From Azolla pinnata (Eukaryota; Streptophyta; Polypodiopsida; Salviniales; Salviniaceae), in contig JBBBWG010028865.1 of the NCBI GenBank assembly GCA_037176905.1, forward strand, positions 30,359 through 94,358: a stretch of 64,000 bases of DNA, written 5' to 3'. How positions within the stretch are numbered: position 1 is the stretch's first letter; each line of letters starts with the position of its first letter. A program made the translations under genes and the position numbers. The notes under the pieces were generated by a model, which was not told the DNA's origin, did not search any database, and saw only the letters and a program-made list of their open reading frames with translations. Shown here one piece after another: positions 58,201 through 64,000 of this stretch.

Positions 58201-59855
58201 TTGAGCAAACAGCCATCATATAACTGTTCATCTGTCTATTATAGATGTCCAATGAAGTGTCAAAGATATTCATAAATTTCAACAACTACTCCTAATATGC
58301 ATAAATTTCTCTAACAATTAATGTCTATTATAGAGGTCCAATGAAGTGTCAAAGATATTCGTACATTTCAATAACTACTCAGAATATTCACACATTTCAA
58401 CAACTATCTCTATCATAGGATATCATGCTCTTTACTTTTACCCAGATGTGAAGATGATGAACTTCCTTCAATCCAATGGGTATTGGACGTCGCAAAATCT
58501 GCAGTGATGAGATATGGAGTACGAGGCCTCGTGATTGATCCATACAATGAGCTTGATCATCAGCGGCCTGCAAACATGTCGGAGAACTTTCCATTCCTTA
58601 TAAGCATATTTGTGTTTATTACCCACGAGTGCAGGTTTAGATAGTTTCCGCTATCATGATAACTTTTATATCTCGGAGAATTTATTTGCAGGACAGAGAC
58701 CGAGTATGTTAGCCAAATGCTTACTAAGATAAAACGATTTGCACAACATCATGAATGTCATGTTTGGTTCGTTGCACACCCAAAGCAGGTAAAGTTTTTA
58801 GCGATTCTTATGTATGCATCATTTTTTTTGAGAGCTATTTCAGGAGTGACACGTGTTATTGCACTTGGATGGGCAGCTACAAGCATGGAGGGGAGATGCT
58901 CCAAGCCTCTATGATATCAGCGGGAGTGCACATTTCGTGAACAAATGCGACGTTGGGCTTGTGGTGCATCGTAATAGAGATGCTGACAAGGGTCCAGTTG
59001 ATCAAGTTCAGGTACTTACTTGTGTGGTTGGTGCTTGAGAAAGACGAATAATTCTTTCTGACATAACAAACGCCATGTTCATATGGATATGCATGCATAT
59101 TTTTTAGATCATCGTTCGGAAAGTACGCAATAAGGCTGCGGGTACGGTTGGTGATGCAATCCTGGATTATGACAGGTATAGTTAGCACATTTTCCATATG
59201 TATGCTCTACTACAGATCTAGGATGGAAATTTGTCAAAGTACATCTAACTAGCAAATGAGAAATCTCTCTAAGGAAAGGAGATAAGTCAGATAGGGATGT
59301 ATATAGATACCATTGTCTGGATTGGTAGTTTTCGTATGTCAGTGTCCCAAGAAACAGGCATCTCTTAGGTTTTCCAGTTTTTGTGTAAAACATTCAAAAT
59401 ACCCAAGATTTGTTTTTCCGGGAAAAAGCAGAGTAAAGTTGGTTTTCCCGTAAAAACAGATGCCTCAAAAGATTTCTGTGGTTTGTTTACGAAACTCCGG
59501 GATTCGTGCTAACTCCCCTGTTGCATGCTGCCTTGTGGTCAATTCTTTCGAAACAATAACCTAGACAATTCTAAAATACGAATCAAGAGAATCTATCTAT
59601 CCTTCCTCAGATAGTCTATTCTGGGAGAACTTTGCTAATTTGGTTACATAACAGTCTCGATCCGATCAGACACCATTATTTGCTGACGAGTAGCATAGCC
59701 AGACTCCCAAGATTATTGCGTTTTACTTCTCCCTAGTTTTGTCAATCGTGTTTTGTATTCAGTTAGGAGATGTTGGGAGCATTTGTCATCCTTACGACGT
59801 TGACCTGATGTGATGAAATTGCAGAGTGACGGGGGAGTACAAGGATTACCAATAA
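52292..59855 (+). CDS. TWINKLE: Twinkle-type organellar DNA helicase with degenerate primase centre
   Basis: Plant Twinkle is a T7-gp4-like primase-helicase of mitochondria and plastids. Twenty-one exons join in phase (668 aa): 52292-52493, 53851-53963, 54050-54105, 54200-54257, 54334-54441, 54976-55059, 55167-55247, 55945-56010, 56076-56195, 56307-56354, 56429-56514, 56597-56657, 56743-56925, 57116-57247, 57785-57846, 57943-58026, 58446-58577, 58692-58788, 58877-59011, 59108-59175, 59825-59855. Residues 1-67 resemble an organelle presequence. A zinc finger has C103, C106, C131 and C136. In the TOPRIM region the usual VEGEIDKL is 'VAREVDKL' (257-264) and TDGDGPG is 'TGSDDYF' (from 320). The helicase part is well kept: 'GVSTGWKSLD', Walker A 'GVPSSGKS' (433-440), Walker B 'GLVIDPYNELDHQR', 'HVWFVAHPKQ', 'DISGSAHFVNKCD', 'VRKVRNKAAG'. 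Primase activity is probably lost; helicase function looks retained. Confidence 0.95.
58230..58425. repeat. Duplication of about 90 bp inside a Twinkle intron
   Basis: 'tctattatagatgtccaatg' plus 'aagtgtcaaagatattc' recurs at about 58324 with 'gaggtccaatg', each followed by related 'catttcaacaactact' stretches. Confidence 0.75.
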
Positions 59856-61174
59856 CAAAGAACAGAGTGTACAGCTGTTTCCCTAGCGCCACGGGTAAAA
59901 CGAAGCTTTTGCTGGAACCCATTTTTGATCGACATATAGAAAGATGCGAGATGCCAATTTGCATAGAGGCAATTGCTTGCAGCAAATGGAGAAACGCAGC
60001 CCGTAACGCTTTGTTTTAACCTCCGGGAGTATCGTATGTATATCTTTTTCCCCTGTTGGAAGTTATTGGTATTGGCATAATTTACGCATACATGTTACGT
60101 ACCATGAGCTTTTTCTCATCGGCGTTTAAGCAAAGCGTTTATACTCGACATGGGCTGTGTCAAAACACTTGAGAAAAAGGCCCCAGTTGTGCTTTTGTTT
60201 GCGAATGGGCGATGCCAGAAGACATATCGACCTTGGTGGGTGTACTACAAGAAAGGAGGGTTTTTTTTTGTGATGCAAGGCGGCACACGTGAGCATGGGT
60301 GAAACCCTGGTAAGTAAACCCTCCAAAGCTCCTCCTCCTCCTCCTCCTCCATTAAATGAAGCAACTTGTGGGCATTTCTCTCCTGACCCTGACCAAAAGA
60401 AGAGAAAGAGAAGTAGAAGAAAAAGAAAGGAAACTGCCTCTTTCTGAAAGCTGCCTTTTGCAATCAATGTGTTTGGTTTGTTGGGCACTTTCTGCTGGGG
60501 AAGGGAAGGGAACGTCGGCTGGTCGGGGCTGATCGATCGATCGATGAGAAGAGATGAGATCGATGGGAAGCTGCATGAGCTGGTTTGCTCTTTTCTCCTT
60601 TCTTTCTCTTCTGCTCTCCAGTTATTTGGAACTACAGCGAGGGGCATCTTCGCGTCCTCGTGATGCTGTTGATGATGGGGTTCTCTGTTTTTGTCTGTTG
60701 GGTAGGAGGAGGAGGTGGGTGGCTTCTTCCCCTTCCCTTCCCTTCATCCACCACCAGCCTTACACAAGTTTACAAATCTAGTGGGAGTGTATTTAGTGCA
60801 CCTATAGTGTCATCTGAATGAAGGCTGGGGAAGGTACTAACTATTCCCCTCATCTGATGGGGGGCTCAACAAGCTCTACCACGATCTGATTGCGCGGAAT
60901 TGCGGCTTCCAGAGGTTCCCATAATCTCCTGCATTTGTGTGTTTGAAAGGCATCAAAAATCAGCTTCTACTACTACTTACTATGGCTTTTGGGATAGCGT
61001 GTTTAGAAAGGATTGGCTTTGCTTAGCCAAAGCCCAATCCATTGTAAACGCGTTTGGCACGATCGTCGTCATCGCACGATCCCATCAGATTGGGTCGCTG
61101 CTCATCGTCGTCGATGATCATCGGTGAGACGTATTCGCTGCATTGAAGTTACCCACCAGCAAGAAGAAGAAGAA

Positions 61175-61175
61175 A

Positions 61176-61212
<37 letters not shown>
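61175..61212. repeat. AAGC tetranucleotide run
   Basis: About nine consecutive AAGC units. Confidence 0.95.
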
Positions 61213-61214
<2 letters not shown>

Positions 61215-61619
61215 AAGGCATTCAAGCATCGATCCGATGGCATTACATTGCATTATACAGGACAGTACATTGCATTCATTCATACAATTGGGGTGTAGTA
61301 AGGGCGCATCACCTAACGCCATCTTCTTTCTTTCTCACCTCAAATCATGTATATATGTATATATGTACATGTATGTATGTATGTATGCATTTGCATGTAA
61401 AATGTACACGGAAATGTACGTACGTATGCGTGTATGTATGTACGCGATAAATCTCAATCTCTTGGGGGGGGAGAGAAGGAGAAGAAAAAGAAAAAAGAAA
61501 AAATACAATGTCTGGAGCTTGGTGGACAAGCTGTGAGTTTCGTGGCGGCAGTTATTGCCACCCAATTAGCCCCTCCGACCGACCCCGAACGAACACTGTC
61601 CGAGGCGGTGTAAGACACG

Positions 61620-62215
61620 TATTGTACATGTGCTCGAATGCAATCGGGCTTTGTATCGTATTGTAGTACGTATTCCGTGGTGTGGCGGGGTCTGGTGTGG
61701 CATTGCATTGCGATGCATTCGTCTGGCATTTGGTCTTGTATGCATTTGTATTGTCTGGTATGGTGTTGCACTGCAATGCATTTGTCTGGCATTGGGCTTG
61801 CATGTATTGTATTGTCTAGTATATCGTATCGTGTCGTATGTATTGTATTGTATTGTACTATATTTGTATGGTTTGGTATGGTACGGTATCGTGTATTGTA
61901 ATGCATTGTCTTGTATTTGTCCTGCATGTATTGTACTGTCTGGTGATCGTATCGCGTGGCATCGTATCTGTTGTATCGTATCGCGTCGAATGTACGTATC
62001 GTATCGTCTTTCCTTGTCTTGTATTGCATTATATGTGTTGTCTCGTATCGTATCGTATCGTATCGTCTCGTCTCGTCTTGTATTGCATGATATGTGTTGT
62101 ATTGCATTGTATCGTATCGTAGTAGCGTATTGCACAGTATCCCTCTCGTATCGTATCGCAGCGTAGCGTGTTGCACCGTATCCCTCTCCTATCGTACCGT
62201 ATGGCGCCGTACCGT
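61620..62215. repeat. Degenerate pentanucleotide satellite (TATYG)n
   Basis: About 600 bp in which TATCG and TATTG pentamers (for example 'cgtatcgtatcgtatcgtat', 'tgtattgtattgtattgtac') alternate with variants. Each strand is nearly free of stops in some frame, producing spurious ORFs of up to 244 codons. Confidence 0.9.
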
Positions 62216-62629
62216 ATGTGCAGTGCATGCATGCAATGAATGTGACCCCCCCGGACCCACACATACATACATTCCTGCATTGCGATGCATCCTCATTCAT
62301 CCACCCATCTCATTGAATGCCCCCCCGCAAACTGAAGAACAATGGTCTGATGATGACGATCCTGCCTCTGCTGATGATGATGCTGCTGATGATGGTGATG
62401 ATGGTGATGATTGTGATGATGATGATGGTGATGATGATGCAGATACGAACAGACCGACAGATAGACTGACAGGTAAAGGTAGTTGAGAAGGAGATGGAGC
62501 AGCAAGCTGCTGATTAAGTGTGAATGATGGATTTAGTTGGGCAGCTAGCGGATTAACTCGTCTGTCAGCAGCAGCAGCATTTGCAGATTGAAGATAGACT
62601 GATAGACAGGCAGACAGACAGATAGGCGG

Positions 62630-62935
62630 CGGGCGGAGGAGGAGGAGGAGGAGGAGGAGGAGGAGGAGGAGGAGGAGGAAGAGCAAGGGGCAAGGAGCAA
62701 GGAGCAAGAAGAAGCAAGAAGCAAGATTATTCAAGCAAGATTCAAGCAAGAAGCAAGATTATTCAAGCAAGATTCAAGCAAGAAGCAAGATTCAAGCAAG
62801 AAGCAAGAAGCAAGATTATTCAAGCAAGATTCAAGCAAGAAGCAAGAAGCAAGAAGCAGGTGCACGAAGAAGAAGAGGATTCAGAAGAAGATTCAGAAGA
62901 AGAAGAAGAAGAAGAAGAAGAAGAAGAAGATCGGT
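62630..62935. repeat. GGA, CAAGAAG and GAA repeats
   Basis: A (GGA)n run (62637-62680), then nested 'gcaagattattcaagcaaga' units repeated several times to about 62850, then a GAA run to 62930. Confidence 0.9.
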
Positions 62936-63183
62936 GTAGCTGCTGCTGGCTTTGGTAACTCCAGCTTCCATCTATCTATCCATTCCCGATCTATCAATGC
63001 AATGCCCTCTCTCTCTCTCTCTCCCTCTTTCTCTGACGTCTACAGTCTGATCCCGCCCAATCCTCCCCCACCTGCCTGTGGGAACTACTAAGCCCGAAGC
63101 GCCTAGCTAGCTACCTACTTCTTAAAGCCGTTCATATATTAGTTTGCGCCGTTTGTAACCCGAACAGCTAAGTTGCTTAATCC

Positions 63184-63412
63184 TGTCCCAAACAAGCCAA
63201 ATCTTCTTGCACCTCAATCTTGCTGCTCGAAACCAAGCCGAATCTTCTTGCACCTCAATCTTGCTGCTCGAAAACAAGCCGAATCTTCTTGCAGCTCAAT
63301 CTTGCTGCTCGAAAACCAAGCCGAATCTTCTTGCAGCTCAATCTTGCTGCTCGAAAACCAAGCCGAATCTTCTTGCAGCTCAATCTTGCTGCTCGAAAAC
63401 CAAGCCAAATCT
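63184..63412. repeat. 42-43 bp tandem repeat, five to six copies
   Basis: Unit 'caagccgaatcttcttgcag' plus 'ctcaatcttgctgctcgaaa' plus ac(c). The first two copies have 'gcacctc' in place of 'gcagctc', so the array records a stepwise spread of one variant. Confidence 0.92.
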
Positions 63413-63535
63413 TACCTCTCTATCAGCCTTCTTGGGGCTTATCTCGTAATCAGCAGCGGGCTTGTACCGTAATTAGCTCAATTCGGGCGTCCCGCATTGA
63501 TCGGAGCTAGTTATCCGCTGCGGTCTTCACCGAAA

Positions 63536-64000
63536 ATGGGGGTCCGCGAGAAGTACAGCGCTCTTACCAAAGGGGTTCTCTACAACTTCCCGTGGGAGAA
63601 CATGGGCATCTGGAAGGTACTCGCAGCATTATTATGCAAAAATGATATGAGGGCATCTGATCCAGCGCATGGGTCCTTGGCCTCTATGATCGATCCCGAC
63701 TTGCGCCGGAACTGATGCCTTAATTTGCCGAGCTCAGATTCTTTTCAATCGATTCATGGGCCCTGGTTTCTTTTCGATCGATCGATTCATGGGCCCTGGT
63801 TCTTTCCGATCGATCGATTCATGGGCCCTGGTTTCTTTTCGATCGATCAAATTGATGCCTGCTCTTTCCGATTTGATTCATGCATGTTCTTTCGATCGAT
63901 CGTGGGTGAGCAGTACCTGGCATACGTGATCGTGCTGGGGGTGGCCCTGATCTGGGAGGGAGCGCCATGGAGGACCAACATCTCGCTCAACCTGCTCTTC
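63536..64000 (+). CDS. 5' end of a membrane-protein gene, possibly CER1/fatty-acid-hydroxylase-like (runs off the window)
   Basis: Exon 1 (63536-63616) and exon 2 (63914 to the edge) join in phase. Exon 1 gives 27 codons ending 'LYNFPWENMGIWK'; exon 2 continues 'YLAYVIVLGVALIWEGAPWR', which looks like a first transmembrane helix. A short start with 'PW.N.G..KYL' then a hydrophobic segment resembles the N-terminus of plant CER1/CER3-type alkane-forming proteins, but the conserved His motifs would lie beyond the edge, so the family call is weak. The gene itself is supported by clean splice sites (AAG|GTACTC, GAGCAG|TAC) and an ordinary coding sequence. The 297-bp intron carries a short tandem repeat. 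Confidence 0.6.
63740..63905. repeat. Tandem repeat in intron 1 of the last gene
   Basis: 'gatcgattcatgggccctgg' plus 'ttctttt/ttcttt' occurs three times, followed by two decayed copies. Confidence 0.85.

Larger units (their letters stand above)
59856..63535. other. Repeat-rich intergenic region; no gene recognised
   Basis: After the Twinkle 3' flank, unique DNA (60.0-61.1 kb) has only compositionally biased frames. Then come an AAGC run (about 61175-61212), GTAT repeats (61345-61445), a pentanucleotide satellite (61620-62215), a GAT-rich run (62348-62445), GGA and CAAGA repeats (62635-62935), and a 42-bp tandem repeat (63184-63412) shortly before the next gene. Confidence 0.6.

Noticed and set aside
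52292-59855. Twinkle gene as a pseudogene
   Set aside because: All 21 exons join in phase without stops, with consensus splice sites, and helicase motifs are intact; only primase motifs are altered.
61454-62300. Frames up to 244 codons on the minus strand
   Set aside because: Products of the pentanucleotide satellite; repeated YDTIRYNT peptides and no conserved domain.
63184-63412. Regular direct repeats that might suggest a CRISPR array
   Set aside because: Units are contiguous with no unique spacers, and the setting is a plant nuclear genome.

Overview
This window is nuclear DNA of a land plant. All protein genes but the PPR genes, one PLATZ gene and one lysine-rich gene are split by GT-AG introns, plastid-type transit peptides are present, and (CCCTAAA)n plant telomere-like tracts occur. 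Three long intronless PLS-class PPR genes, built from near-identical repeated triplets of the kind abundant in ferns and lycophytes, together with short introns and 1-3 kb gene spacing, suggest a seed-free vascular plant with a compact genome, perhaps a water fern. The species guess is inference; the plant assignment is firm.

Layout. 1-4.5 kb: no recognisable gene, only simple-sequence and CAA-rich repeats. 4.5-5.5 kb (-): a lysine-rich protein with an internal duplication, head to head with a 6-phosphogluconolactonase gene at 6.2-8.3 kb (+). 9.4-11.4 kb (-): first PPR gene. 11.4-14.4 kb: repeats, including a 30-bp minisatellite. 14.4-16.9 kb (+): a seven-exon MYB-CC (PHR-type) transcription factor. 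20.0-23.0 kb (+): a very long PLATZ-domain protein. 23.4-24.1 kb: duplicated sequence around a 100-N assembly gap. 24.3-27.1 and 28.1-30.5 kb (-): two more PPR genes. 30.5-31.3 kb: CTT-rich tandem repeats. 32.1-33.8 kb (+): plastid ribosomal protein bS21. 34.9-39.6 kb (-): SPB1-type rRNA 2'-O-methyltransferase in ten exons. 41.9-44.9 kb (-): MED26-like Mediator subunit in nine exons. 47.4-50.6 kb (+): SEC62 in five exons. 52.3-59.9 kb (+): organellar DNA helicase Twinkle in 21 exons. 63.5 kb to the edge (+): the first two exons of a gene that may be CER1-like.

The genes do not form one pathway. Several concern organelles (PGL, PPRs, bS21c, Twinkle) or ribosomes and protein sorting (SPB1, bS21c, SEC62); others are transcriptional regulators (MYB-CC, PLATZ, MED26). 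I rebuilt the exon structures by hand, and coding phases agree at every junction of the completed genes.

The most striking observation is the Twinkle gene. Its reading frame is intact over 21 exons and its zinc-finger and helicase motifs are kept, but the acidic residues of the TOPRIM primase centre are replaced. This looks like a plant Twinkle that has lost primase function, as animal Twinkle did. Next come the PLATZ protein, with a roughly 700-residue histidine-rich leader, a stripped zinc motif and a possible SAM-like tail, and telomere-repeat arrays placed the same way upstream of two ribosome-related genes.
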